Positions 1 through 8,934 of a stretch of DNA of 64,000 nt are shown here, one piece after another. The notes beneath the pieces were generated by a model. The model did no database searches. It saw only the letters and a list, made by a program, of their open reading frames with translations, and was not told the DNA's origin. The stretch's first letter is position 1; each line of letters opens with the position of its first letter. Origin of the DNA: Croceimicrobium sp965656185 (lineage in GTDB: Bacteria > Bacteroidota > Bacteroidia > Flavobacteriales > Schleiferiaceae); NCBI GenBank assembly GCA_965656185.1, contig CBFHJH010000009.1, forward strand, positions 1-64,000, in the 5' to 3' direction. The position numbers were made by a program, and so were the translations under genes.

Positions 1-313
1 TATTTCTGCCGATGATCTTGGGGCTAAACTTCAAGCCCTTTCTGGTGATACCTTTAAATTGAAAATGATCACCAACCGCGGGGTGAAGGTTTTCCCTGAT
101 GGATTACCGGAAACTTTCTGTACCGATCACTGGCGTTGTCGCTTTGTGCATAAAGACAATCCCAAGGATGTGAATCAGATGAAGGCGGTGGCCAATGCCA
201 GCGTTCCAGAATTGATCACTAACTTGGTATCGAATGACGTAGATGTGATTAAAACCGAAAACCTTTATTATTTCGACGGTAAGCTAGCCTTTTCGCTAGG
301 TCAAGGAGAATAA
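1..313 (+). CDS. icd: Isocitrate dehydrogenase, C-terminal fragment (5' end outside window)
   Basis: An open frame enters from the left edge (in frame from base 2) and ends at TAA 311-313, giving about 103 residues. It contains ADDLGAKLQAL, LKMITNRGVKVFP and DHWRCRF, which I recognise as the extra C-terminal domain of the long 'Thermus-type' NADP-dependent isocitrate dehydrogenases (about 480-500 aa). The catalytic domain lies outside the window, so cofactor use cannot be read. The enzyme makes 2-oxoglutarate and CO2 in the TCA cycle. The next gene starts 1 nt after the stop, so sbtA is probably in the same transcript. Assignment rests on recall of the C-terminal domain. Confidence 0.72.
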   Translation, partial: ISADDLGAKLQALSGDTFKLKMITNRGVKVFPDGLPETFCTDHWRCRFVHKDNPKDVNQMKAVANASVPELITNLVSNDVDVIKTENLYYFDGKLAFSLGQGE

Positions 314-314
314 G

Positions 315-1460
315 ATGAATATCAATCTCATAATAGATAACTTCCTCAGTCCGCCCATCCTTTTCTTTTTGGGCGGACTGCTGGCAGTTGCCGTACGTTC
401 CGATTTGGAGATCCCACGCGATGTGGCCAAATTCCTGTCCCTATTCCTGCTCTTTTCAATCGGTCTGAAAGGTGGAGTGGAATTAGCGCATGGCGAGGAT
501 TGGGCTCTAATGCTGAAGCCACTGCTCTTTGCGGTGGGCTTAGCGGTAGTGGTTCCGCTCTACACTTTTTTCATTTTGAAGAAGAAGGTAGATGTTTATA
601 ATGCGGGGGCTATTGCCGCAACCTATGGTTCGGTAAGTGCGGTTACCTTCGTTACGGCGGTATCTTTCCTACAAGAATCGGGTACGCCTTTCGGCGGACA
701 TATGATCGCTGCCCTGGCTATTATGGAGTCTCCGGCTATAATCGTTGGCGTGATTCTCATCGGCCGCTTTGCGAGCCAAAAGAAGGGGCGTAACAAATTG
801 AAAAGTGTCTTGCACGAAGCCTTTACCAATGGTTCGGTTTTTATCATCTTACTTAGTTTGATCATCGGTTTGGTTATATCTGATAAGCAGTATGCTGGTG
901 TTGCTCCATTTAGCGATAGCCTCTTTAAAGGAATTCTCAGTCTCTTTATGCTCGATATGGGGCTCTTAGCCGGTAAAAGGATCTCAGGATTGCGCACCAA
1001 AGGGGCATTTTTAACTTTATTCGGCATCTTGGTACCGCTTATAAATGCCTCTATAACCATGTTGCTTTGTCCCCTTTTAGGTATTAGCTTAGGAAATGCC
1101 TTTTTACTTACGATTTTAGCGGCAAGTGCCAGTTATATTGCTGTTCCGGCCGCAATGCGGATGGCTGTTCCACAAGCTAACCCTGGTATTTACGTGCCGA
1201 TGTCCTTAGGCATTACCTTTCCGCTGAATATCATTGTAGGTATTCCAATTTATTATCTTGCCTTGCAGCANNNNNNNNNNNNNNNNNNNNNNNNNNNNNN
1301 NNNNNNNNNNNNNNNNNNNNNNNNNNNNNNNNNNNNNNNNNNNNNNNNNNNNNNNNNNNNNNNNNNNTACGTGCCGATGTCCTTAGGCATTACCTTTCCG
1401 CTGAATATCATTGTAGGTATTCCAATTTATTATCTTGCCTTGCAGCATTTATACGCCTGA
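315..1460 (+). CDS. sbtA: Sodium-dependent bicarbonate transporter SbtA (split by an N gap)
   Basis: Inner-membrane permease of the SbtA family (old DUF897), which imports bicarbonate with Na+. The sequence is almost wholly hydrophobic, with about ten membrane segments. It shows the family's N-terminal FFLGGLLAVAVRSDLEIP and C-terminal AAMRMAVPQANP...YVPMSLGITFP segments. An N run interrupts codons near the 3' end, and the 80 bp before it reappear exactly after it. Removing gap plus duplicate gives about 322 aa, which fits bacterial SbtA length. The gene starts 1 nt after icd and is followed 2 nt later by a PII-like gene, the usual sbtA-sbtB pairing. Substrate is inferred from the family. Confidence 0.88.
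   Translation: MNINLIIDNFLSPPILFFLGGLLAVAVRSDLEIPRDVAKFLSLFLLFSIGLKGGVELAHGEDWALMLKPLLFAVGLAVVVPLYTFFILKKKVDVYNAGAIAATYGSVSAVTFVTAVSFLQESGTPFGGHMIAALAIMESPAIIVGVILIGRFASQKKGRNKLKSVLHEAFTNGSVFIILLSLIIGLVISDKQYAGVAPFSDSLFKGILSLFMLDMGLLAGKRISGLRTKGAFLTLFGILVPLINASITMLLCPLLGISLGNAFLLTILAASASYIAVPAAMRMAVPQANPGIYVPMSLGITFPLNIIVGIPIYYLALQXXXXXXXXXXXXXXXXXXXXXXXXXXXXXXXXXYVPMSLGITFPLNIIVGIPIYYLALQHLYA
1271..1367. other. Assembly gap (97 N) with duplicated flanks
   Basis: The 80 bases at 1191-1270 are repeated exactly at 1368-1447, on either side of 97 N. Displacement is 177 bp, a multiple of three, so the frame stays open through the gap. This is the signature of two contigs that overlap at their ends but were joined with a placeholder. 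The biological sequence probably has one copy and no gap. Confidence 0.9.
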
Positions 1461-1462
1461 TC

Positions 1463-1756
1463 ATGGAAAACATTCGTAGAGTAGAAATTATCGTTCCTCG
1501 AGCAGAGGTAGAAAACGTTTTAGACCTGTTTTCGCGTGAGAAAGTAGAGGGTTATACCCTGATCGATAAAGTGATCGGTATGGGGCATCGTGGAATCCAA
1601 GATGGTATGGGTCTTACCGATGCTTTTACGAATTCGATGATCATTTGGTATTGCGCTCCTGGCAAATTCAAATTGCTGCAAGAGTCCATAAGAATACTTT
1701 TGGAAGAGTCTGGTGGTATTTGCGCCGTATCCGACGCAGAGTGGGTTAAGCATTAA
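1463..1756 (+). CDS. sbtB: PII-like regulatory protein SbtB
   Basis: A 97-residue protein of the PII superfamily. It has an N-terminal RRVEIIVPRAEVENVLDLF strand-helix, a flexible T-loop region (about residues 40-55, rich in Gly: VIGMGHRGIQDGMG) and a C-terminal AVSDAEW segment. Its position 2 nt downstream of sbtA identifies it as SbtB, which in cyanobacteria forms trimers, binds adenine nucleotides including cAMP and ADP/ATP, and controls SbtA. GlnB/GlnK hallmark sequences (such as the uridylylated Tyr motif) are not evident, so a nitrogen-regulator role is less likely. Which ligands it binds is not readable here. Confidence 0.82.
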   Translation: MENIRRVEIIVPRAEVENVLDLFSREKVEGYTLIDKVIGMGHRGIQDGMGLTDAFTNSMIIWYCAPGKFKLLQESIRILLEESGGICAVSDAEWVKH

Positions 1757-1798
1757 TTAGATTTTTAATGCCAATGCCCAAGCCTTTGGCGCTTTTAC

Positions 1799-1806
1799 TA
1801 ATTTTG
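1799..1806 (+). promoter_or_regulatory. Candidate -7 box upstream of aspartate kinase
   Basis: TAATTTTG matches the Bacteroidota -7 consensus TAnnTTTG and ends 15 nt before the lysC ATG at 1822. No TTG sits at the expected 17-23 nt upstream distance, so only the -7 element supports the call. Confidence 0.4.
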
Positions 1807-1821
1807 CGTCAATAGCTGTTT

Positions 1822-3081
1822 ATGAAAATTTTCAAATTTGGTGGAGCAAGTGTAAAAGACGTTGCGGGAGTGCAGCGCGTCGCTTCAGTTCTAAATCATT
1901 TCCCAGAAGAGAATATTTTGATCGTGGTCTCGGCCATGGGTAAGACCACGAATGCCTTAGAAGACTTAGTGGCTTGCTTTCTTAAGCAGGAAGACGAGGC
2001 TTGTCGAAGTCAAATTGAAAAACTCAAAGCTTTTCATATTAACATAGCCAAGGGCCTTTTCGGTGAGGAAGGCGATCAAAAGGTATTCCAGGAAATCGAC
2101 CAACTTTTCACGCAGCTGGAAACTATTTTAGCCGCCCCTCCTGCTGGCACCTTCAATCGAGTATACGATCAGATCGTATCCTTTGGAGAACTGCTATCCA
2201 CCAAGATCGTTTCGGCTTACCTAAATAGTAACAATTATCAGAATACCTGGCTAGACGCTCGCAGGTTGATCCGTACCGATCAGAATTATCGAGCCGCGCG
2301 AGTAGATTGGAACTTTACTCGCCGCATGGTGAAGGACGCCATTCAAGAGGGAAGAAGATATATTAGTCAGGGCTTTATTGGTTCAGACGATGACCTCAAT
2401 CCAACTACCTTGGGCCGAGAAGGCTCGGATTATACCGCTTCCGTTTTGGCCTATGTGCTTCAAGCCGAAGAGGTGGTTATTTGGAAAGATGTGCCCGGTG
2501 TTTTGAACGGAGACCCTAAAGTGTTCGAGAATACCCATTTATTGCATCTTATTAGTTATCGCGAAGCGATCGAATTGGCTTATTATGGGGCCTCGGTAAT
2601 ACACCCCAAAACTATTCAGCCGTTGCAGGAGCGCAATATTCCACTGCGAGTTCGGTCTTTCGCAGCTCCTGATGAGCAAGGCACCACAATCACAGAAGGA
2701 GCGGCTTTAGATCCACATTTGTCTTGTTTCATCCGCAAGGAGCGCCAGCAATTGATCGGCCTTTCTACGCGGGATCTGGCTTTTATCGCCGAAGATCACC
2801 TCTCGATGATCTACAAGTTATTTCATCAATTTGGCCTTCGGGTCAATCTATCTCAGCATTCTGCCACAAGTTCTTATTTTTGTGTAAATGACGATCCAAT
2901 CGCTACTCCACAGTTGGTAGAGCAACTCAAGCAGAGTTTTGATGTGAGCATGGTGAGTGACTTGAGTTTATATACGGTTCGTCACTATGACGACGCAGCT
3001 TTGTCCTATATCCAAAGCCTCGGTCGTAAGATATTGGAGCAAGTAAGCGCCGAAACCTATCAAATAGTACTGAGAGAGTAA
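1822..3081 (+). CDS. lysC: Aspartate kinase (monofunctional)
   Basis: Catalyses ATP-dependent phosphorylation of L-aspartate, the first step to lysine, threonine and methionine. The N-terminus carries the amino-acid-kinase signature KFGGASV (residues 4-10) and the later TTLGREGSDYTASVLA segment (about 190-205), which builds the nucleotide/aspartate site. The last ~120 residues would hold ACT-type regulatory sequence. At 419 aa it is a stand-alone kinase without a homoserine dehydrogenase domain. The stop TAA at 3079-3081 abuts the next ATG at 3082, so the acyltransferase is probably co-translated. Feedback inhibition by end products is expected for the family but not visible. Confidence 0.93.
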   Translation: MKIFKFGGASVKDVAGVQRVASVLNHFPEENILIVVSAMGKTTNALEDLVACFLKQEDEACRSQIEKLKAFHINIAKGLFGEEGDQKVFQEIDQLFTQLETILAAPPAGTFNRVYDQIVSFGELLSTKIVSAYLNSNNYQNTWLDARRLIRTDQNYRAARVDWNFTRRMVKDAIQEGRRYISQGFIGSDDDLNPTTLGREGSDYTASVLAYVLQAEEVVIWKDVPGVLNGDPKVFENTHLLHLISYREAIELAYYGASVIHPKTIQPLQERNIPLRVRSFAAPDEQGTTITEGAALDPHLSCFIRKERQQLIGLSTRDLAFIAEDHLSMIYKLFHQFGLRVNLSQHSATSSYFCVNDDPIATPQLVEQLKQSFDVSMVSDLSLYTVRHYDDAALSYIQSLGRKILEQVSAETYQIVLRE

Positions 3082-4959
3082 ATGGCTCGCATCAATCCCA
3101 AAGAGGTTCTAAGTCGGGTACGACTAAATAAATTAAAGCGCCAAGCCTGGTTAGAGACCTTGGCTACCCTTTCGGGTTTGGAGAGTCGCAGTTCGCTGCT
3201 AAATCAGCTTGCTCAAACGGGCGAACAAGATCTCATTGCTAAGTTTTTCGAAGAACTGGAGCTGAACTTCGAGTATTTTTCCCAGGANNNNNNNNNNNNN
3301 NNNNNNNNNNNNNNNNNNNNNNNNNNNNNNNNNNNNNNNNNNNNNNNNNNNNNNNNNNNNNNNNNNNNNNNNNNNNNNNNNNNNNNNGCTCAAACGGGCG
3401 AACAAGATCTCATTGCTAAGTTTTTCGAAGAACTGGAGCTGAACTTCGAGTATTTTTCCCAGGAACTTCGCAGGGTACCGGAGAGAGGTCCTATCATCCT
3501 AATTTGTAATCACCCCCTTTCCGGTTTAGATGCTCTTATCCTAATTCAACTTTTAAGGGAAAAGCGTCCGGACTTGAAGATCATTGGTTCCAATCTCCGC
3601 AAGAATGTGGAAGTATTGAGGGATTACTGGGATCTAGATACCGATAACGAGCCCTTAAGTGAAAGGAACTTAGCGGATCTGATCGCAGATGGACAAGCAG
3701 TGGCTGTTTTCCCTGCTGCCAAAGTTAGTTCGCAGTTCGATCTTTCACGTAGGCAAATGCGCGATGGCGCTTGGGACCTCCATCTTATTTCTGAGATCGC
3801 TTCCGCGGAAGCGCCAGTGGTACCGGTCTATTTTAAAGCAAATCAAAATTTAGCTTATCAAGTTTTTCGTCGCTTATTGCCTGCAGTCGACGAATTTCGG
3901 GTTCCGGCCGAGTTTAGGCGATTTAAGTCGCGGCCCGTAGTGGTACGCTTTGGTAAGTCGGTTTACCCCAAAGAATTGGCGGAATACACCAGGGTGGAGG
4001 ATCTAGAGCATTTTCTAAAATCCAAAGTTTACATACTAAGTAATGCCTTGGCGCCAAGCTTCAAGCTTTTAAGTCAAAAGCGTCCCGAAAGCGCTGAGGC
4101 GATTATTGAGGCGGTGGAGCCTACTGCGATTAAAGCCGAAATAGAAGCTTTGCAGTTGAGTGGTGCTGAGGTAAGTGAGCGTCGAAATTACCGATGTTAT
4201 TTAGCCGAGGCAGCCGAGATACCGAATATCTTAAGGGAAATCGGACGATTACGTGAAATAACCTTTCGCGCGATCGGTGAAGGCTCTAACTTGTCCTTGG
4301 ACTTGGATAGTTTCGACTACCATTATCATCATCTATTATTATGGGACGAGGAGCAATCGAAGTTGGTAGGAGCCTACCGTTTAGCGATCGGTCCGGAGAT
4401 CTATTCTGCTTATGGCCACCAAGGATTCTACCTTAATACTTTATTTAAATTTAGTAGCCGTGCTAAGCCCATGCTTGGCGAATCATTAGAAATGGGTCGT
4501 GCCTTTGTGGTGAAGGAGCATCAAAATAAACCTTTGCCATTATACGTAATGTGGGAGGGGATTCGGGCCTTGATGAGGGAGCGTCAGGATTTAAAATATA
4601 TCGTGGGCTGCGCCAGTATTAGCAATAATTTCTCTCCATTTAGTAAGGCGCTCATGGTAGCTTATTTGCTCAAAAACTTTGGCGATGCTCACCTGTCTTT
4701 AGAGATAAAACCGCGCAAGTCGTATAAGCCGAAGTTAAAGAAAGAGGGCAGAGAAATCGTAATGAATTCTTCGGCCGAAGATTTGGTGAAGTTCGATCGA
4801 AAGATCGATGAGATCGAGCCTGGTGATCTGCGAATGCCACCGCTAATTAAAAAGTATTTACAGCAAAATGCATTGATGGTTTGTTTCAATGTAGACCCCT
4901 TATTTAACAACTCCTTAGACGGATTTATGTATATTCATCGTCAAGATCTGGAACTATAA
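3082..4959 (+). CDS. Two-domain lysophospholipid acyltransferase / GNAT N-acyltransferase (OlsF-like)
   Basis: N-terminal PlsC-like acyltransferase domain with the NHPLSGLDAL catalytic motif, where His and Asp are five residues apart as in the hemolysin-like branch, and PAAKVSSQ downstream. A C-terminal GNAT/OlsB-like acyl-ACP N-acyltransferase domain contains YRLAIG, GFYLNTLFKFS, LEMGRAFV and a YIVGCASISN stretch. This layout matches OlsF, described in Flavobacterium and Serratia as making ornithine lipids with both acylations on one chain; glycine lipids are an alternative product. An N run with 77 bp duplicated flanks inflates the gene: collapsed length is about 566 aa. The amino-acid head group cannot be read from sequence. 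Confidence 0.75.
   Translation: MARINPKEVLSRVRLNKLKRQAWLETLATLSGLESRSSLLNQLAQTGEQDLIAKFFEELELNFEYFSQXXXXXXXXXXXXXXXXXXXXXXXXXXXXXXXXXXAQTGEQDLIAKFFEELELNFEYFSQELRRVPERGPIILICNHPLSGLDALILIQLLREKRPDLKIIGSNLRKNVEVLRDYWDLDTDNEPLSERNLADLIADGQAVAVFPAAKVSSQFDLSRRQMRDGAWDLHLISEIASAEAPVVPVYFKANQNLAYQVFRRLLPAVDEFRVPAEFRRFKSRPVVVRFGKSVYPKELAEYTRVEDLEHFLKSKVYILSNALAPSFKLLSQKRPESAEAIIEAVEPTAIKAEIEALQLSGAEVSERRNYRCYLAEAAEIPNILREIGRLREITFRAIGEGSNLSLDLDSFDYHYHHLLLWDEEQSKLVGAYRLAIGPEIYSAYGHQGFYLNTLFKFSSRAKPMLGESLEMGRAFVVKEHQNKPLPLYVMWEGIRALMRERQDLKYIVGCASISNNFSPFSKALMVAYLLKNFGDAHLSLEIKPRKSYKPKLKKEGREIVMNSSAEDLVKFDRKIDEIEPGDLRMPPLIKKYLQQNALMVCFNVDPLFNNSLDGFMYIHRQDLEL
3288..3387. other. Assembly gap (100 N) with duplicated flanks
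   Basis: Bases 3211-3287 (77 bp) recur exactly at 3388-3464 around 100 N. The displacement is 177 bp, identical to the first gap. The overlap length points to a k=77 style de Bruijn contig overlap joined with a standard N spacer. Collapsing it leaves a continuous acyltransferase frame. Confidence 0.9.
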
Positions 4960-4966
4960 ATTGACA

Positions 4967-7900
4967 ATGATGAATTTCGAGGCGGCTTCGAAATGGCAAG
5001 AACATGTTGTTTTAGAGTCTATCGGAGCAGAGTTCCTCACTCAGCATGGTGCCTATGGTCATTGGCTTATAGATCCGCAAAATCCCGATCAATTTTTTTT
5101 AGACCCTAAGCTATCCTTGATTTTAGGCTTGGGTCCTTCTTTTGATCAGTCCAAAAAATTCTTGGAAAAATATCTAGGGCCAGGTCAATGGAAGAGGCTT
5201 CAGGAGCTTGCTTCTGAGAAGGGCGCACCTAAGCGAATTGAGTACTATTTAGAAGATGAGCCTAAGTTTTATTCCTGTCTCTTGAAAGTAGTGGACTATG
5301 AAGGAAGGAAATTGTTGTTAGCCCTACATCAAGAAGAGTTGTTTCTGCCTTGGCCCAAGGATTATCGGGTAGCTTACAATCATCAGCTTAAAACCAACCT
5401 AGAAGGTCGTTACGTCTATTATAATAAAAGTTATGATGAGGTTTTTTTAGGACAACACTCGAGCTCAAGAGTCGATTGCGACGCCATGGAAGACATAGTG
5501 CCAACCAGTCGCGAAAACGCGGTTAAAGCGGCCGAGCAAGCTTTGCAGAACCCAGGAGAAATTGTAGACCTGCAACTAGATAAGTTGATCGAAGGAGATA
5601 AGGTATTAAATACTTATTGGCAATTTATAGCTTGGCCGGAAGCTGAGCACGGTGTGGATGGCGTTTACGCCCGAGGTTATGATGTTTCTATTCTACAAAG
5701 GACCCAAGAGGACCTCAAGGATCGCAGTCGGGAATTAGCCCTTTATTACGCCTTTTTCGAAAACACCTATGATGCTTTACAGGTGGCTAATGTCGACGGT
5801 GGCTTAATTTATATTAACGGGGAGGCTTCCCGCCGATTAGGTATTCCCATGGCGGAGGTTCAGCGCTATAAAGTGCAAGATTTTGAACCGCGATTTAAAG
5901 AGGAGGAAGCATGGCGGGAGCATTTGGATTTCCTGCGAAATAATGAAGTTTTTAAGGCTAAGTCGACCAACCGGAATTTAGAATCCGGCGAGCAATTCGT
6001 GGTCGATGTAGTGGCGAAGCTAATCCGTATCTCCGGTAAAGAGTACATCGTGGCAAACTCTAGGGATATCACCGAGGAGGAACAAATGCGAGAGGAAGTT
6101 GCGCAAAAGGACCGCGAGCTTGGATTGTTCTTTAACAATAGCTTGCTGGGTGCCTTTTTTATGATGCTGCCTGAGCCAATTGATTGGGATGATACGGTTG
6201 ATAAGGATCGAGTGCTTGATTGGGTTTTTGAAAATCAAATGGTTACCCGAGTGAATCAGGCAATGCTTGATCAGTATGGTTATCGGGATGAAAATGAATT
6301 CATTGGCTTTAGACCTAAGGATTTTTTCATGCACGACTTGGAAGAAGGTCGTAGGATTTGGCGACGATTCTTTGATATTGGCCGCTGGCGCTTAAAGACC
6401 AATGAGCGTAAACTTGATGGTAGTGAAGCGACCTTTGAAGGGGATTATATTTTGATCAAAAATGATGAAGGAAAGATCATGGGCCATTTTGGGGTACAAC
6501 AGGATGTAACCGAAAGTGAAAAAGCTCTGGCAGAACTGGAGTCGAGTAAAGATCAGCTTGAGCAACTTACTGCTCGTATTCCAGGGGTAGTCTTTCAGCT
6601 GGAGCAAAAAGATCATGATGTTGCGATTAGTTTTTTAAGTTCTGCCTACGATAATTTGAATTTAGGGCTGGCCCGTGATCAATTATTTAGAAAACCAGAT
6701 TTAATCTTAGACAGAATAGACCGGGCCGACTATTCCTTGGTTATAGGCTCCATGCTTTATTCCTATCGCAAGTTAGAGCCTCTTAATTTGGAGTTCAGGT
6801 TTAAAGATAATCACGGTGAAATTCGTTGGTTCCAGGTCGAAGCAAGGCATCGTGAGAATGAAGATGGATCGCTTACTTGGTATGGGGTGCTGAGTGACCG
6901 AACTGCTTTGAAAAGGGTGGAGGAGCAACAAAGTCGCTTGGTGCATGCTAGCAGGAATATTAGTGATGGGATCATGATCTTCGACCGTGAGATACGTTTA
7001 AATTGGATCAACAAGGCGGCAGAAGAAGTATTGGGAGTAAGTCGAAGCGATGCTTTGTCGAAAACTGTGACCGACTTGCTTCAGGTTGAGACTCAAAGTC
7101 AAGCTGACTGCGATAAATTGATTGCTGAAATGCAGGATTACCGCAGTGCTCAAATTCAAGTATTGGTAAAACAGGATCGAAAGACTTCACTTTGGGTTCA
7201 GATAGAACATAAACCGGTTTGGAACAATAATGGAGAGTACCTCTATGGTTTACTCCTAATTCGGAATGTTAACGAGATGGTTACCAAGCATCAGGAAATG
7301 CAGAAGCTCTTAGATCTTACCGCCGATCAAAATAAAAGGCTGCAAAGCTTTACTTATATCGTGTCTCATAACATACGCTCTTATTCGGCTAATTTGAGTG
7401 GACTTATTCAAACTTTGGAGCATACCGAAGATCCGGTCGAGCGGCAGCAATTGTGGTCATATCTAAACGATGTTTCTAATGGTTTAGATGAGACTATTCG
7501 TAATTTGAATGAGGTGATTGCCGTTAATACCAATTTGGCCCTGCAAAAGCAAGACTTGCATTTACGAAAGCAAATAAAGGCTATTCTCAAGATCTTCAGA
7601 CTAGAGCTAAAGGAGATCAAAGGGGAGGTTCAAATCGACCTGGAAGAAGAGGTGCAGGTTTCAGCGGTACCTTCTTATTTAGAGAGTATTATCCTGAACT
7701 TATTGAGTAATGCAGTGCGATATCGCAGTCCGGAACGTGAATTACGCGTTACGCTTTCTTATGAAGAGGAGGGAGAGTTTCAGGTGTTAAAGGTGCAGGA
7801 TAACGGTCTGGGAATAGACCTTAAAAAGTACGGTAACCAGCTTTTCGAACTTTATAAGACCTTTCATAATAATCCTCAGTCGCGTGGTTTAGGACTTTAT

Positions 7901-7999
7901 ATTTTGAAAAGTCAGATTGAGGCTATGGGCGGAAAGGTGGCGGTTAGTTCTAAGGTAGACCGAGGAACGACCTTTTCTATTTTCTTTCCAAAATATTAG
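4967..7999 (+). CDS. Soluble multi-PAS sensor histidine kinase
   Basis: About 1010 aa with no membrane segment or signal peptide, so the sensor is cytoplasmic. After an N-terminal region of unclear fold come about four PAS modules (roughly residues 255-370, 380-515, 520-650 and 655-770; for example NWINKAAEEVLGVS). The kinase core follows: H-box IVSHNIRSYSANL (His near 800), N-box NLLSNAVRY, G1 VQDNGLGID and G2 RGLGLYILKSQIEAMGG. A TTG at 4961 is possible, but ATG at 4967 is preferred. No response regulator is adjacent, so it is an orphan kinase. The 3' end overlaps the convergent deacetylase gene by 4 nt. Confidence 0.9.
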   Translation: MMNFEAASKWQEHVVLESIGAEFLTQHGAYGHWLIDPQNPDQFFLDPKLSLILGLGPSFDQSKKFLEKYLGPGQWKRLQELASEKGAPKRIEYYLEDEPKFYSCLLKVVDYEGRKLLLALHQEELFLPWPKDYRVAYNHQLKTNLEGRYVYYNKSYDEVFLGQHSSSRVDCDAMEDIVPTSRENAVKAAEQALQNPGEIVDLQLDKLIEGDKVLNTYWQFIAWPEAEHGVDGVYARGYDVSILQRTQEDLKDRSRELALYYAFFENTYDALQVANVDGGLIYINGEASRRLGIPMAEVQRYKVQDFEPRFKEEEAWREHLDFLRNNEVFKAKSTNRNLESGEQFVVDVVAKLIRISGKEYIVANSRDITEEEQMREEVAQKDRELGLFFNNSLLGAFFMMLPEPIDWDDTVDKDRVLDWVFENQMVTRVNQAMLDQYGYRDENEFIGFRPKDFFMHDLEEGRRIWRRFFDIGRWRLKTNERKLDGSEATFEGDYILIKNDEGKIMGHFGVQQDVTESEKALAELESSKDQLEQLTARIPGVVFQLEQKDHDVAISFLSSAYDNLNLGLARDQLFRKPDLILDRIDRADYSLVIGSMLYSYRKLEPLNLEFRFKDNHGEIRWFQVEARHRENEDGSLTWYGVLSDRTALKRVEEQQSRLVHASRNISDGIMIFDREIRLNWINKAAEEVLGVSRSDALSKTVTDLLQVETQSQADCDKLIAEMQDYRSAQIQVLVKQDRKTSLWVQIEHKPVWNNNGEYLYGLLLIRNVNEMVTKHQEMQKLLDLTADQNKRLQSFTYIVSHNIRSYSANLSGLIQTLEHTEDPVERQQLWSYLNDVSNGLDETIRNLNEVIAVNTNLALQKQDLHLRKQIKAILKIFRLELKEIKGEVQIDLEEEVQVSAVPSYLESIILNLLSNAVRYRSPERELRVTLSYEEEGEFQVLKVQDNGLGIDLKKYGNQLFELYKTFHNNPQSRGLGLYILKSQIEAMGGKVAVSSKVDRGTTFSIFFPKY

Positions 8000-8898
8000 A
8001 ACCAAATTTCTTTGGCCAAGCGGTAGGTATTGGCGTGGGCTTCTACGATATCAGCCAGTCGCTCACTGTAGCCTCCACCCATGCTGGCTACAATAGGGAG
8101 AGCATTTTCGTTAGCGAGTTGAAAGACGAATCGATCGCGCTCCTTGCAGGCTTGCAGGCTTAAGCCCAATCGTCCTAATTTATCACTGGCCAAAACATCC
8201 ACGCCACTTTGGAAAAAGAGAAAATCAGGCTTTTCTTCTTTGATCAACTTGGGTAAATGCATTTCCAGTTGCTGCAGGTAGCTCTCGTCATCACAACGAT
8301 CGGGGAGGGCGATATCTAAGTCGCTTTTTTCTTTTTTTAAGGGATAGTTATTCGCTCCATGCATGGAAAATGTAAATACCCGTTCCTCATTTTGCATGAT
8401 CTCGGCCGTCCCGTTTCCCTGATGAACATCCAGGTCAATTACCAATATCTTGGAGGCTAAGTTTTGGTCTAAGAGATAATGGGCCGCGATGGCAATATCA
8501 TTCAACAAGCAAAAGCCTTCACCTCGGTCTGTATAGGCGTGATGTGTGCCTCCGGCGATATTAAGGGAAACACCAAATTCAATGGCATAATGACTACATT
8601 CTATTGTACCCTGATTAATCCGTCTTTCTCGTTCTACCAGTTGAGCCGACAAAGGGAAACCGGTTCGTCTTTCTTCGGCCCGGGTGAGGTCGAGATTCTT
8701 TAGTTTTTGCCAGTATTCCGCTTTATGAGTACGCAGTATTTGTTCTTCCTCGAGTAAGCCAGGTGAAAAGAAATTAGCCTTGGTACAAGTGCCCTCATAA
8801 AGCAGTTGCTCTGGTAAGAGACTGTATTTTGCCATTGGGAATCGATGACCCTTGGGCAAAGGGTGGTGATAAATGGGGTCGTAAGCGATCTTCAGCAC
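7996..8898 (-). CDS. Histone deacetylase-family hydrolase
   Basis: A 300-aa arginase/deacetylase-fold zinc hydrolase. It has HHAYTDRGEGFCLLND (tandem His of the active site and the GFC-x-N segment), the zinc-binding DLDVHQGNGT, a later FFQSGVDVLASDKLGRL zinc Asp region and the C-terminal GGGY tyrosine. All catalytic positions seem present. Bacterial members deacetylate acetyl-lysine proteins, acetylpolyamines or small acetylated molecules; the substrate here is unknown. It is a single gene on the minus strand, convergent with the PAS kinase and separated from pheT by about 36 nt, so it may be the last gene of the pheT transcript. Confidence 0.9.
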   Translation of the reverse strand: MLKIAYDPIYHHPLPKGHRFPMAKYSLLPEQLLYEGTCTKANFFSPGLLEEEQILRTHKAEYWQKLKNLDLTRAEERRTGFPLSAQLVERERRINQGTIECSHYAIEFGVSLNIAGGTHHAYTDRGEGFCLLNDIAIAAHYLLDQNLASKILVIDLDVHQGNGTAEIMQNEERVFTFSMHGANNYPLKKEKSDLDIALPDRCDDESYLQQLEMHLPKLIKEEKPDFLFFQSGVDVLASDKLGRLGLSLQACKERDRFVFQLANENALPIVASMGGGYSERLADIVEAHANTYRLAKEIWF

Positions 8899-8934
8899 AG
8901 GGAAATAATTATTTAATGTGCCAGAATGTTTAGC

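Noticed and set aside
1191..1447. Direct repeat that could be read as a duplicated transmembrane segment in SbtA
   Set aside because: Exact identity on both sides of an N run, with the same displacement as another gap, points to overlapping contig ends rather than a biological duplication.
7996..8898. Deacetylase gene as acetoin-utilisation acuC
   Set aside because: No acetoin or acs genes adjoin it, so the narrower name is not supported.
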